From: Norana najaformis
Lineage: Eukaryota; Annelida; Clitellata; Crassiclitellata; Hormogastridae
NCBI GenBank assembly: GCA_964023275.1
Contig: OZ029916.1
Span: forward strand, 41,932,896 to 41,996,895
Reading direction: 5' to 3'
Length of the DNA stretch: 64,000 nt
Shown: one piece after another, positions 1 through 11,035 of the stretch
Numbering within the stretch: position 1 is the stretch's first letter
Layout of the letters: the number at the start of each line of letters is the position of its first letter
The notes under the pieces: model-generated
Database searches by the model: none
The model's input: only the letters and a program-made list of their open reading frames with translations
Told to the model about the DNA's origin: nothing
Position numbers and translations under genes: made by a program

Positions 1-300
1 AAGGGTAATGAGGATAAAGATAACTATATTATATTAACAAAGCTATAGATAACGAAGGTACAGATAAGGAAGGTTTAAGTGACGAAGATAAAGTTAGCGA
101 AGATAAAGGTAATGTAACTTCTCAAAGGCGTTGAAGCATGGATATCCAACAGATGTGAACGGGGACCGCTTAATTTAAGATGATAACGTTCATTTATTTT
201 GATGATTAAGTTGAAAAAGGTGACGACGACGACGACGATGATGATGATGATGATGATTATTATTATTATTATGGCAATTAGGCCTTAACGCTGTCACTGT
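1..300. repeat. Degenerate GATAAAG/AACGAAG repeat and GAC/GAT/TTA microsatellite
   Basis: The first ~115 bases repeat variants of gataaag and gacgaag. At 218-273 there is a run of gac, then gat, then tta triplets. No coding potential is visible. The following stretch to 905 contains only short open frames without recognisable protein features and is the 5' flank of the receptor gene. Confidence 0.7.
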
Positions 301-905
301 GGCCTACAGACAAGACACTATTGTTACATTTGACAGTATCATTAACAATAGTGGCTGGCAAAAGCGGTAGTGAGTGTGCTTTGACACCAAACAATTTCTG
401 CCTATGAGTATCCTAGACACTCAGGTATCTGCTGCAACAGGCAATAATTTTAAGAGAGTCGAAGATGAATTTAAAGAGAGTGGAAGCTGAAGATCGCCAA
501 AAAAAGCGACACATCCATATATGCCTCATGCAATATTTAGAAGCTAATTTTGGCCCGTGTAATGATGCCAATATGTTAACCACCCACCGTCACAAGAACA
601 CATCCAAAGACGAGACGGATTTATCCCATCATGGGATTTCCATTAGGTCGTTATTTGCTGCACGAAAAGCTGATAACAACTGTAACCTAGGGTCTGGGAT
701 GACTTACGACGTACCTAGCCTCAGGTCGACCGTCTCGAATTGTGACATGACATGTGGAAAGTTGGTGCAAATGACGACGAGGATAATTATGATAAAGAAG
801 ATGGAGGTTTGTATGCGTTTCAGGTGATTATCTGTGAAATCCTGAATCGCTGGACTTGAATCGCTTGTCGGTGTCGTTTAATCGACCTCTTCAAATTGGA
901 CCCAG

Positions 906-3353
906 ATGGTTGTATTGCGGATCAACGACTCCAGGATGTTCACAGTTGATCCAGTCAGCCTCGACAACGAGTCTCACTTTTTCTACCTGTTCTCTGTGCC
1001 CTGCTTTCACGACAATTGCAACTCGAGCATCTTCGGCACGAATCTGCGACATACAAACTCGAGCAACTATGCAGCAGGTGTCCAAGACAACGGCGTCGAT
1101 GGCAACAGTGTTCGTGCGACAGCAGAGTTAGTTTCCCTCGGTATTCTAGCGGGGTCCACTATCCTGGTAACCATAGCGGGGAATCTCGTCGTTCTATTAT
1201 CTTTTCTTCTCGAGAGCTCGATCCGCCAACCGACCAATTACTTCATCGCGTCTCTAGCCGTCAGCGACCTTCTCATAGGCATTGTATCGATGCCTTTCTA
1301 CGCTGTTTACCTGCTGGCTGGGAAGTCCTGGCCTCTAGGTGAGGTACTCTGCGACCTCTGGCTGTCCGTCGACTACACGGTCTGCCTCACATCGATCTAC
1401 ACCGTTCTCTGCATCACGATTGACCGGTTCTGTTCCGTCAAGATCCCGGCCAAGTACCGGAAGTGGCGCACGGAGCGAAAGGTGACGATGATCATCGCTA
1501 TCATCTGGACGATTCCTTGCCTGGTCTTCTTTCCGTCGATATTCGGCTGGCAGTACTTTGTCGGAGTGCGCACCGTGCCGAAGGGTAAATGTTTTGTTCA
1601 GTACATGGAGAGCCCAATCTTCAACGTACTCTTGCAACTTGGGTACTTCTGGATCACGATGGTCGTAATGTGCTCGCTCTACTCCGGCATCTACAAGGTG
1701 GCACTGGATCTCCAGCGCAAGTCGGAGACCAAGTGGCGACAGACTGCGTCACTGGTATCCGTCGCGGGACAGACGGTCACACAACTGGGAATCCAAGTTG
1801 CAAGTCAGTCGTCCGACCAGCATCCAGACAATGCAAAACCAATCGGAGATGGCAGGACTCGATCGGACGAATGCATCGCTTCGGTGAACAGACTGGACCA
1901 GAAATCTAAAAACATCAGTGGTTTCCGCGACAACGATGATACAGAGCAGTGCAGCAGCGATTATTCATCAGATACAGATGCAGGTGTGGCCAAGGGTCAG
2001 GCGATCAGGGTAAAGGTTCTCCAAAATAATCATCTCCGCCAACGTCATCAACAGACTGCAAAGAGAAAACTCTCCTGGAAACAGAGAAACGCCGAGAAGA
2101 AGCAACTCACCAAATCACACTTAACATCGGCTGTACTACCAATCATATGTAGTCCTCTTCTTCCACATCGGTCACGATTTCCGCCACTTCCAACGAAACT
2201 GGTTTCTCCACCTGTTTCACCCGGAATCAATTGCCAAAGGTTGGTTCAAAATGATCCAGAGAGGTTTGGGATGTTTTCGTCCGCCTCAAGAACCTTCTCG
2301 CTTGAGTCTTCTGGGGCCGGACTTCAGAACGGCCTCAACGTTGTCGTTGGTCAGAGACGTGCTTCTGAATATGTTTCCTCAATGACCCCAATCATATCAT
2401 CCTATCTGCCTCGCCTATCCAACGTCACTCCGCAGCCCAGGTTAGAACATGACGTCGTTGGTCACGAAGACGACACTCACGATTCTAATATCAGTTTCCT
2501 GGTGCTTGATGAAGTTGGTAGCGGCGACCTTTTCTGCCCAGCATCCAACCGTCGATGCTCTACAAGGACGAGGAGCAGTTCGAAGCAATCACGAAAGAGT
2601 AACAGTGTTCAGTCCATAGAATCACCTAAAGTAGGTGTTTCAAGCAGAAGAAGCTCCGAGATTTCAGATACCCCGATCTGGGTTCGACGCTCTTCTTTCG
2701 TTCAGAAGCCCACTGCGGTTGCTTCATCTACGTCTCTCTGTACCACCAAGGACTGCACGAGAACCTCACAAGAGTCCGATCATCTTGAGGACACAGAGTT
2801 CGGACTTAGCCGGCCGAACGGCGGAAACACCTGCGTCGGAGTGGAAGCCAGCATTGAGAAAGAATCCGACGTCAGGACATCCATCTCGTGCAGTAGCTTC
2901 CTTCGCAGGCGCCGAGCCAAGTTCCGTAAAACTCTGGCGACGAGAAGATCTCGTCGAAGGCCTTTGTCCTTCGGGAGAGGCTGGTCTACTAGCCACCTCT
3001 TCTGTCTGAGACGCCGATGGGGACCCGCGGTATCCGATCAGCGACAAAAGGGAGGTGGAGGAACCCCAGGGGCGCCGACACGTGCGCCAAGCAAACGGGA
3101 GAACCGAGCACGTAAGGCTCTTCGCACCATAACTATTATTCTGGGCGCTTTCGTCGTTTGCTGGACCCCGTGGCACATTCTGTCGATGATCCTGGGATTC
3201 TGCCCCAAGTGTGTGGACGCTCATCTCTACGACGTCTCCTACTGGCTGTGCTACCTCAACAGTCCCATCAATCCGTTCTGCTATGCCTTCGCAAATCCTC
3301 AGTTCAAGAAGACGTTCCTTCGCATCTTCATGTTCGACTGGCGTCGATCCTGA
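906..3353 (+). CDS. Muscarinic acetylcholine receptor-like GPCR (B-type/GAR-2-like), single exon
   Basis: Class A rhodopsin-like receptor of 815 residues, expected in the plasma membrane and G-protein coupled. Seen: an extracellular N-terminus with several N-glycosylation sequons (NDS, NES, NSS); helix 1 at ~76-102 with the GN motif; helix 2 with Asp121 (2.50); Cys149; DLWLSVDYTVC with Trp152 (3.28) and Asp156 (3.32); DRF (173-175) in place of DRY; second-loop Cys229 in a muscarinic-like stretch; a huge basic/Ser-rich third loop (~273-729); CWTPWH (752-757); YWLCYLNSPINPFCY (779-793). Tyr7.39, Cys7.42 and Tyr7.43 are kept as in muscarinic receptors. Positions 6.51 and 6.52 are Trp and His, not Tyr and Asn, which suits the atropine-insensitive invertebrate B type; the ligand is inferred. 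The start is the first ATG after an in-frame stop at 843-845. No introns are evident. Confidence 0.9.
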   Translation: MVVLRINDSRMFTVDPVSLDNESHFFYLFSVPCFHDNCNSSIFGTNLRHTNSSNYAAGVQDNGVDGNSVRATAELVSLGILAGSTILVTIAGNLVVLLSFLLESSIRQPTNYFIASLAVSDLLIGIVSMPFYAVYLLAGKSWPLGEVLCDLWLSVDYTVCLTSIYTVLCITIDRFCSVKIPAKYRKWRTERKVTMIIAIIWTIPCLVFFPSIFGWQYFVGVRTVPKGKCFVQYMESPIFNVLLQLGYFWITMVVMCSLYSGIYKVALDLQRKSETKWRQTASLVSVAGQTVTQLGIQVASQSSDQHPDNAKPIGDGRTRSDECIASVNRLDQKSKNISGFRDNDDTEQCSSDYSSDTDAGVAKGQAIRVKVLQNNHLRQRHQQTAKRKLSWKQRNAEKKQLTKSHLTSAVLPIICSPLLPHRSRFPPLPTKLVSPPVSPGINCQRLVQNDPERFGMFSSASRTFSLESSGAGLQNGLNVVVGQRRASEYVSSMTPIISSYLPRLSNVTPQPRLEHDVVGHEDDTHDSNISFLVLDEVGSGDLFCPASNRRCSTRTRSSSKQSRKSNSVQSIESPKVGVSSRRSSEISDTPIWVRRSSFVQKPTAVASSTSLCTTKDCTRTSQESDHLEDTEFGLSRPNGGNTCVGVEASIEKESDVRTSISCSSFLRRRRAKFRKTLATRRSRRRPLSFGRGWSTSHLFCLRRRWGPAVSDQRQKGGGGTPGAPTRAPSKRENRARKALRTITIILGAFVVCWTPWHILSMILGFCPKCVDAHLYDVSYWLCYLNSPINPFCYAFANPQFKKTFLRIFMFDWRRS

Positions 3354-3770
3354 GCAGAACTTTTCATCCACGGATGATATACACCCTTCTTCTCTATGTA
3401 GCCGTGGAGTTTGCATCCATTAGGAAATGGTTGCCTTTACTTAGCCGTGTTTGCGCTTCAGTGGATAAGCCCTTCAAACGATAGTCTGCGGTTTAGGCAA
3501 CAAATAATTATGAAGGTCGCCATAGATGTCTGCACGTTTAACATTACCTTACTTAACCTTGTTCAAATGTCCTTCAAACTGAAAGGTACGACTATTTTAC
3601 ATGGTTTTGCCCCTTCAAAGCATTCATGTAACCATTATAAACATTCATAGCCCACCTTTTACTACTAAATATGACCCTAATTCTTCTAACCATATCTCAC
3701 CCTAAATCTTCCAAGCCTCTAACACTAAGTAAAGGAAAGGTACCATGTGCTATAGCAAAACGTAGTGGAG
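3354..3770 (+). other. 3' flank of the muscarinic-like receptor
   Basis: About 400 bases after the stop codon, AT-rich and low in repeats. They probably include the 3' untranslated region. I see no consensus AATAAA within this stretch, so the transcript end is not placed. Confidence 0.4.
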
Positions 3771-4035
3771 GCGCTCACTTGCCACTCTTAGGCTCTATGG
3801 CTGACAGCGGACGAATCCCAGGGATTGAACACGAGGCTAGTGTATCTAAGACTTGCCGTTTACTTCCCTGGTTACGTCGGTGCCAAATTCTACTACTATG
3901 TGACAGAGATAAGTGTGCGCAAGTGTTGCGCAACCTGTCCATTGTCCAGGGGTCATTACATGGAGTGTGTTTACCAGGTTCAAACCTGCAATCGTTGGAT
4001 TACACACCAGCGCGCACAGCACCTGGATAGACTAC
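3770..4035 (-). mobile_element. tRNA-derived SINE, family A
   Basis: Reverse-oriented copy of a dispersed repeat. Its head carries degenerate pol III A and B boxes (reverse complement near 3975-4010). Its body shares a segment around 'gtgtgcgcaa...tgtccaggg' and 'gtgccaaattctac' with copies near 23315, 27008, 36795, 54735 and 61085. The copies share the same order of segments but are diverged. Confidence 0.6.
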
Positions 4036-4159
4036 CTAATCCTAACCTTAACAATTAGAAATAACCCAGAAACTATAGCCAAACTCTGACCTTACCTTAT
4101 TCTGATTGATTTTATTTCGCTCACAGTTCTTCTATATGCCTCGCCGACGGTCCAACTCA

Positions 4160-4660
4160 TACGACAGACAGACAGATGCAAGGTGACAGAGACAGAGATA
4201 GAGAAAGACAGAGACATAGAGAAATGGAGAGACAGCGACACAGAGACCCAGAGATACAGACAGAAGGGGATCCTTGGGCCGACGGCGATAAATCCAAAGC
4301 AAACAAGCCGCAGCCTTTCTAGGATTAAACACAATGTCAGCCTGGACGTCAAGGAAATCCTTAGTCTTACAACTGGTCAGTTGCCTGACGGTCAGTTCGA
4401 CTGACCTGTGATGTCCCATCGTCAAATCCATTCTCGCTATCTCCGTCTCCTTGTCTCGCTGTCTTTCCGGCTGTCTGTCTCGCTCCTGTTCTACACTATA
4501 TTCGGACTTCATATAAATCATCATTATAATTCTTGGCTTCGACGACTCATGCGGATTCGGAAAATCTTATTAGCTCTACAGTTGGATAGGGTCACAGATA
4601 GACAGACAAAGACACAGACAGACAATGAGAAACAGAGACAGTGACATAGATAGGTACATC
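4160..4660. repeat. GACAGA-rich simple repeats with a CT-rich inverted counterpart
   Basis: Purine-rich GACAGAGA repeats at ~4165-4265 are followed by a pyrimidine-rich TCTCCTTGTCTC tract at ~4436-4490 and another GACAGACA run at ~4600-4645. The first two tracts are roughly complementary and could fold back. No genes. Confidence 0.6.
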
Positions 4661-4754
4661 AAATATCGAAAGAACTTGGTCTAATGTAAAAGGAGCCGAC
4701 AGATGATGAAAAAAATAAGTACATATGAAAAAGCGACAACTGGAACTCTTTAAG

Positions 4755-4850
4755 AAGGTAAGGTAAGGTAAGGTAAGGTAAGGTAGGGTAAGGTAAGGTA
4801 AGGTAAGGAAAGGAAATGAGAGGTAAAGTAAGGTAAGGTAAGGTTAAGGA
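4755..4850. repeat. (AAGGT)n microsatellite
   Basis: About 18 near-perfect aaggt pentamers. Similar aaggt pentamer tracts recur at ~59530-59565 and ~62665-62900. Confidence 0.85.
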
Positions 4851-5284
4851 ATTGTTTATTTATGACACGCCATAATGATTTTTCCTTCAGAAGCAATTAC
4901 CCGGATGGTCTTGGGACGAAGCTTGATTTTCCAGAAATGGTATTTATACGAGTAACTTACAATTTTTGTTTCATTCTTGAGGGATTATTTATACCTCGGG
5001 TATAAACAAGCAAAAGAATAATGAGAGCAATAATAATTGTTTTCCACAGATACAAAGGTGTTTCAGACACCTCTAAAACGCTTTGAAAAAGTATAGAATG
5101 GTAGAACCGTCACTGCATATATGCAAAACAACAGCGTTCATTAATGAGATGCAACAGCTCCACTGATTGATTATTTTAACTTTTTTTAATACACCGATCT
5201 AATAGCAATGCCAGTAACACTGATAATATCAGTACCGATAGCAATAAGACACGATTTCAATACCAATAACATAATCAAACCAAT

Positions 5285-5600
5285 CAATCAATCGTTTCCT
5301 ACCTACATGTTTACCTACTAACCTATATATATCTACCCATATAAAACTTTCTACTAATCGACCAACTTGCATACCTACCTTCTTACCTACATTCCTGCCT
5401 GCCTATCTACCTGCCTGCCTGCCTGCCTACTTAGCTACCTACCTTTCACTCAAATACCTATTTATCTACTACCAATATTAATTAGCTAGCTACCTAACCA
5501 TTTAACTAACATGACATCTCCTACCCTATCAGTCTTCCTACCAACCTACCTATCTACCTACCACCTACACTTCCACACACGCACCAACCGCCCTCACTCT
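5285..5600. repeat. Degenerate (CTAC)/(CTGC) microsatellite
   Basis: Runs of ctac, ctgc and cctac tetramers, most regular at ~5390-5445. The surrounding 4855-5285 and 5600-6130 stretches show no gene or repeat that I recognise. Confidence 0.7.
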
Positions 5601-6129
5601 TCCATCTCTGAATATCAAATGTTCTCTTTGAGCCGCTTCATCATTTGGCGCAAATTCATCAAATGGAATCCACTTCGTACTTCAGCAACAGATGTCAGTC
5701 ATCGACAAAGGTCGGGTCACTGACCTCAACGACCCTTCGGCGCATCCTCCTGTCGCATCAGTTTTGCATCGTTCTTGGCACCCGCTTAGACATAGGTCAA
5801 CCGTGCAGTTATGCTAATTGGAAGACTTGGCACATGACGTTGGAAGACACGAAACCTGAAATCGTAGTATTTCTCCATTTTCTTGGATCGTCTGCTGGCG
5901 TTGTGTTATTTGTCGTTGAGCGGATTCGATATTTATGTAGCGCCAATTGATAGTCTGTAGGAGACTAATCGACTTTCGTGAATTAAGTGGCTCAGTTCTT
6001 CTCACGATTGTCACTACCGAGTGACTTGCACGTATGCGCCTTCTGAATTATGCATGGGAGTCGGATAGCAAAATTTAGCTTGATTATCATTGGAGAAAAT
6101 GACGTGGTATGAATCATAAGCACACTCAT

Positions 6130-6340
6130 ATGCCTTTGTGCTTGTCTCCCGCTCTCTGTCTCCTTATGTCTGTCTGTCTGTCCCATCCTTCGCTATGTCT
6201 CAGAATATGTCTCTCATATCCACTCTGTCACTGTCTATCCGTATCTTACTATCTGTCATTATCTTCCCCTTCTTGATTGTCTCAAATTTTCTCTCTTCCT
6301 TGTCTTTAACGCGTTCTCTCTCACTTTCACTCTAATCCTG
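6130..6340. repeat. CT/GTCT-rich low-complexity tract
   Basis: Pyrimidine-rich tract with tctgtctgtctg and ctctctcac runs. Open frames here are compositional artefacts. The stretch 6340-6960 is AT-rich with (aatt)n at ~6595-6622 and no visible gene. Confidence 0.55.
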
Positions 6341-6959
6341 TTCCTCTCCTTAATCCTCTTTTTCCGAAAGTTCTTAGAAACGGTTCTTGAAAGGCGGTAT
6401 ATAAATGACAAGATAAACTAATACACGCATGCTGTTTCCTTTCGTTTTCCACCCTACAGTAATTCTCTAATTCTGTCATCCTATCTTTTCTTTTTCTCTC
6501 ACTTTCAAATGTCGAACTCTCTTTTTGCGCCATCAGTTAGTTCTTTATGTATTAGACACCGGCGCAATTTAATTGTCATTTATTAAGTAATAAATAAATT
6601 AATAAATTAATTAATTAATTAAATGTTGGCTCTGGATGAGATTTCACTGTTTCGGCTCTGCGTGTGTCTGTTAGCCCGTCAGTGGTGGTATTTTCAGCTA
6701 TCTGAGAATTATTTGCTTACTGACAAACTGTCGTTCTACATGAACGTTAACACCACTTTGGCTAGCGTAACCAGCTACAATGTGAGGCATCTAAAAGGCG
6801 TCATATTATATGTCTATAAAACATACATGCATAAGCTTATAAACATTCATTCATGCAGCACTGTAGTCATTAGGTTAGATATATGTTCTTTGTTCTGCCT
6901 GTTACCTTTGTCTTTCTGCGTTCTCCTGCCTCTTTACCTGTATAGGGCTGTGTCTGTTT

Positions 6960-7265
6960 GCCACAATATCTTATCCATCATACGAACTCACCAACACTTC
7001 ACCTCTTTCAGTTTCTGCGCTGGTCTCTCGCTCAAGACTGAAAACATTTTTTTTCCAAAAATCTTATCCTGATTCTTCCTTTTCCCCTTATCTCTATTCT
7101 CGCTTCAATTTCAAACACCATCCACCGTAGCCGTCCGCCTGTCTGCCTGTCTGACTCTTAGATCTTAATCTGGAACCGAACCATTCTTGCCTATCGATTT
7201 TGTTTTGACTGAGCGTCTTTCATTGGGCGCTGTAGAAATCTCGAGATTACGATTACGATATGATA
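6960..7265 (+). mobile_element. LINE 3' end, family D
   Basis: This segment is nearly the same as 58690-59003: 'cgaactcaccaacacttcac' through a T-rich stretch to 'gactgagcg' and the tail 'ctcgagattacgattacgat'. Other copies are at 9946, 20185, 32637, 37610, 42180 and 54058. The homologous minus-strand copy at 42430-42699 encodes a LINE reverse-transcriptase C-terminus, so this is a 5'-truncated LINE end. Confidence 0.65.
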
Positions 7266-7465
7266 TCTTTTCTGCTTCCGGTACTGGGTTCTCAGTCTTT
7301 ATCGTAGAATAGTCCGATGTTCTGGAGTTCGTTGCCTCTTTCGGTATGATCTGCAATTTCGGTGACGTCGTTTAGATCAGCGTTAAAGTTCAGTATTTTC
7401 GGATTGCTTATCCGCAGTACAATAATATCAACCAAGACAAGAAAATCAAAACACTATTGTTTAGA

Positions 7466-7665
7466 ATGATGGATGGGAGTAACAGAAGAGGACGACCGCA
7501 CAGGTAATGGGCGGACGACATAACTGAATGGTGTGGAACAACGCTTCAAGAGCTGAGCCATGCCGCACTGAACAGACAACAGTGGAAGAACATGGTGAAA
7601 ATGGCATCGGACACCTACGGGCGCTGAGCCCACGGTTCATGATGATGATGATGAAGACAATCGCT
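7466..7665 (+). mobile_element. RTE-like LINE reverse-transcriptase C-terminal remnant
   Basis: The plus-strand frame reads RRGRPHR, stop, WADDITEW..LQELSHAALNRQQWKNMV...SDTYGR, stop. The RGRP-R-W-D-I-EW...A-R-QW pattern is typical of the extreme C-terminus of LINE endonuclease/reverse-transcriptase polyproteins. An in-frame stop after HR shows it is dead. An ATG/GAT microsatellite follows at ~7640-7660, as expected of a LINE tail. Confidence 0.7.
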
Positions 7666-7840
7666 AGTGGTAGCACTTACAACACACCGTACAATCCCCG
7701 TCGCAGTCAGCGCATAAGTATTCGGCAGATGTCACAGTTTTAGGTGTAGCGCCACCTGGCGAATACTAATCGTACAACCCGTGCATTCAATGACTTATTT
7801 TCCACTTGTTTACCTGTGCGTACGGGCTGCGAATCGCAGA

Positions 7841-8196
7841 TAGTTTAGGGCAGTTGTAGAGTGTTTTCACGCAGTTGAGGGCGGTTGTAGAGTGTTTTCA
7901 GATACAGTTGAGAGCAGTTGTAGAGTGTTTTCAGATAGTTGAGAGCAGTTGTAGAGTGTTTTCACGCAGTGGAGGGCGGTTGTAGAGTGTTTTCAGGTAG
8001 TTGAGAGCAGTTGGAGAGTGTTTTCACGCAGTTGAAGGCGGTTGTAGAGTGTTTACAGGTAGTTGAGAGCAGTTGTAGAGTGTTTTCAGGAGATTGAGGG
8101 CAGTTGTACAAGGATTTCAGGTAGCTGAGGGCAGTTGTAGAATGATTTCAGGTACCTGAGGACAGTTGTAGTGATTTCCGGTAGTTGAGGGCAGTG
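7841..8196. repeat. Minisatellite, ~31-37-bp unit
   Basis: About eleven diverged copies of a unit centred on 'gcagttgtagagtgttttca', alternating with ggtagttgag-type spacers. Units to the right are more diverged. Not coding. Confidence 0.85.
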
Positions 8197-8429
8197 TTGC
8201 AAGAACTTAATCCATGCCAGCAAGGTAAACATGAAGGAAATGTTGCCATCTACTTTAATTCATGTTGTGTTTGCACTGAAGCCGAAATTTCCTTCCAGCG
8301 TTGGACCCCACTTTCCTGGATTAACGACAGTAAGGGCCTGCAAGAAATACCTTATTCTTCCGGTTTTATCGTAAAGATACGCTGACTCTCAGAACGACCT
8401 TCACCTCCCCTTATCTAATCTGAATTACT

Positions 8430-8885
8430 GTCTTTTCTAGCCCCGTAATCATAATGCACGAGCTCGCATCAAAGAGTCATTAAAATCGTAATCCACTGGA
8501 GATTCCCTATCGAAATGCCGAAGGTCGGGGAAACCAGAAGTCGGGTTACGATGGGTAAGCAAGTTGTAACAGACGAGTCTTATGTTTCGACCTGAATGAC
8601 GTCAAAGAACAGTGACAAGACACACAGAACTGGGCAATGAATTCCAAAGCTTCGGACTATCCACCGACAAAAGGCTGAAAGTTTAAACCTGTTCTGATAC
8701 GAAGTTGGCCCACAACAAGAGTGTCGGTTGATCGAGTGCAATATTTGTTGGCGTGATGGATAATCAAGTACCAGAGATAGGTCGGCTGATCTAAATGCAA
8801 TAACTTGTGAACGAGGCTACGATAGAGATTTAAACTGGATTCTACATGATCGTCCGTTTTAATAAAAAGCAATGTTGGCATAATG
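8430..8885 (-). mobile_element. LINE 3' end, family E (reverse)
   Basis: Reverse-oriented fragment beginning with the tail 'gtaatcataatgcacgagc' and continuing through 'gtgaattccaaagcttcgg' and 'gagtgcaatatttgttgg'. Read on the minus strand this matches the plus-strand copies at 9540 and 17325, which encode the LINE C-terminal motif SVAGPKLWNPLP. No intact reading frame. Confidence 0.65.
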
Positions 8886-8899
8886 TACTGATATCTAAC

Positions 8900-9540
8900 A
8901 CTTTACTACTATGAGGATAGTGTTGAGCTCATGGTCTCTCATAAGCTCGTGGTCCGACTGTGAGTGGCACTTTGAAGATGCCTGCTTAGGCAGAACTGCA
9001 TTCAAGGTACTCCTCCCTGGACGGGCTCTACAGTTGACCTGACCGTATAAAACACCAGACAGCTTTTTAAACAAGGATTACAAGAGCATAACAAATGTAG
9101 CGGGCGTCTCACCCAGGTAAATGGGTGCCAATGCAAGACGAGACGCTTAAAAGCTACCCTGCCATAAACCAAATCATTTCTGCGCCTCAGTCGAATAATC
9201 TTTAGACATTAGGACCAGATACCTGATAGGTTTCTTCAGAGGCGTGTAAACAAGTTTAGTATACACTTACGTTTATCTTACCTAATCACTTTTATAGTGC
9301 CAAGCCCATAAATTTCTATGCAATTTGCTCCTGGGATATTCATTTCAGAATTCCATTCATAATTACCTAATCTAGTGCACAAACTTTTCCGCCTTGAAGT
9401 GTACTGCCTTTAAGACTCGACTTTTCTACAAAGCCATTATAGACGTTGTTGAAAGTAAATGAGTGACTTTAGGTGTAAACGAATGGACGAAACGACTTAT
9501 TAACAAGTGCTTAGTCTGTGGGAAAATGCGTCTCAATTGT
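8900..9540. other. Intergenic sequence without recognised features
   Basis: No coding exon, simple repeat or repeat-family match that I can support. Confidence 0.4.
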
Positions 9541-9945
9541 TCAGTCATAAAAACCGGCTGCCCGTCAAGCAAAGAATCCAGTCTAATATAACAAAGTATT
9601 ACATTTCAATCAACCAGCCGATCTCTGCTCCTTGCACATACCTAGTACCAACAAATATTGCACTCAATCAACGAACACTGTGAGCCATGCTGCGCCTTGT
9701 ACCACGATGATGGTGGGATATCGTGCGTTCTCAGTGGCGGGTCCAAAGCTTTGGAATCCTTTGCCCAGTTCTGTTCTTTCTGTCAGTTCGTCAATGTCAT
9801 TCAGGTCTAAACTTACACTCTTGCTTATCCACCGTAGGTTAATTTCTGATTTTCTTGACCCATTCGATTTCGACAATGTTTACGCTTTTTTCACTTGAAG
9901 CGACCATCGATTATGACGATTGCGCTAGAGAAATCATTCGATTAA
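9540..9945 (+). mobile_element. LINE 3' end, family E
   Basis: The plus-strand frame at 9632-9898 contains YRAFSVAGPKLWNPLPSS followed by SFRSKL. This is the hallmark C-terminal segment of CR1/L2/Jockey-like LINE reverse transcriptases (consensus A-P-LWN-LP...FK--LKT). The 3' tail follows at ~9898-9945 and abuts a family D tail in opposite orientation. Confidence 0.75.
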
Positions 9946-10100
9946 ATTATCGTAATCGTAAATTCGAGATTTCTACAGTGCCCAGCGAAAGCTAAGTCTC
10001 GGGAACGAGCTCATTTACAGGCGCTCAGTCAGAACAAAATCGATAGGCAGGAAGGGTTCGGCTCCAGGTTAAGAGGTAGATTTAGTAGATGGCATGAGCA
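9946..10100 (-). mobile_element. LINE 3' end, family D (reverse)
   Basis: Starts with the inverted tail 'tcgtaatcgtaaattcgag' and 'tacagtgcccagcgaaagct', then the shared segment with 'gcgctcagtcagaacaaaat'. It is joined tail-to-tail with the family E fragment. Confidence 0.6.
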
Positions 10101-10519
10101 GATGAGGGAAACTATCCCTTTACCCTCTGAATCGTTTACCTGTATCCTTATCTTCCCTGAATGCAACATAATTTTTGGGCAACAGAATTCCTCTGCACCT
10201 TAACCCTTTCTCGCGCAGTTTTAACTCTTTCCATTCTGGTTACGGCGTCGCTAGCATACTGAACAGCTCTGGCACTCTTAAATAGTGGCTCGAAACAGCC
10301 AGACACAACTGCAGCTAGAACGTCATAAGGCGCAAGTGTCTGGTAATAAAGCACAGTCAGTGTGGCCAATAACCAAACAAGTGACCTTTTATAGTATTTG
10401 ACAAAATGGTCTGGGAGGTAGGGAATGTTATTTGACACCAGACAGTTTAAGTGTGTGATCGTTCTAGCCACATTTGTGTCTGCTTTAGTGGAAATTACTT
10501 TAAGATATGGGGAGAAACA

Positions 10520-10640
10520 AAAGAATTAACAGAGAGAGAGAGACAGAGAGACAGAGACAGAAGAAGAGAAAGACATATATACAAATATACATGCATACAT
10601 AGAGACAGCCACACTGACAGTAAGAGCGACAGAGAATTGC
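10520..10640. repeat. GAGACA/GAAGA purine-rich microsatellite
   Basis: gagaga, gacaga and atacat simple sequence. The preceding 10100-10500 shows no gene that I recognise. Confidence 0.6.
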
Positions 10641-10960
10641 ATGCGCGTTCTTGAAAGCACTTCTCAAAGCGCCCGGTCCAAGTGCAGCGCCTCGTGGGCC
10701 ATGGCACTTTCCCGCCTCTAGCGAGCGCAACTGTGGGCCGCGCCAAGCTCTTTCATCCACAAGGCCGATTCCCACCTCCCACCGCTTCCCACCACCACCA
10801 CCACCAGCAGCAGCAGCAGCGGCAGACGATCCTCTGATAGGCGCCAAATCGCAAAGATGCGAAGAAGACTGCCTGCTGCAGCAACAACTGCACTATCCCC
10901 ATTGCAGACGATGGCTGACTATCAGATATTCGCGCATGCGCTCTATCTCTCTTTCTCACT

Positions 10961-10961
10961 G

Positions 10962-11032
<71 letters not shown>
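10961..11032. repeat. (CT)n microsatellite
   Basis: An essentially perfect ct dinucleotide run of ~36 units, continuing as an imperfect tctgtct-rich tract to ~11370. Confidence 0.95.

Positions 11033-11035
<3 letters not shown>

Noticed and set aside
465..827. 120-codon frame upstream of the muscarinic-like receptor, in the same frame
   Set aside because: Stops at 825-827 and 843-845 separate it from the receptor. It has no signal peptide or family resemblance and no splice site that would join it in phase.
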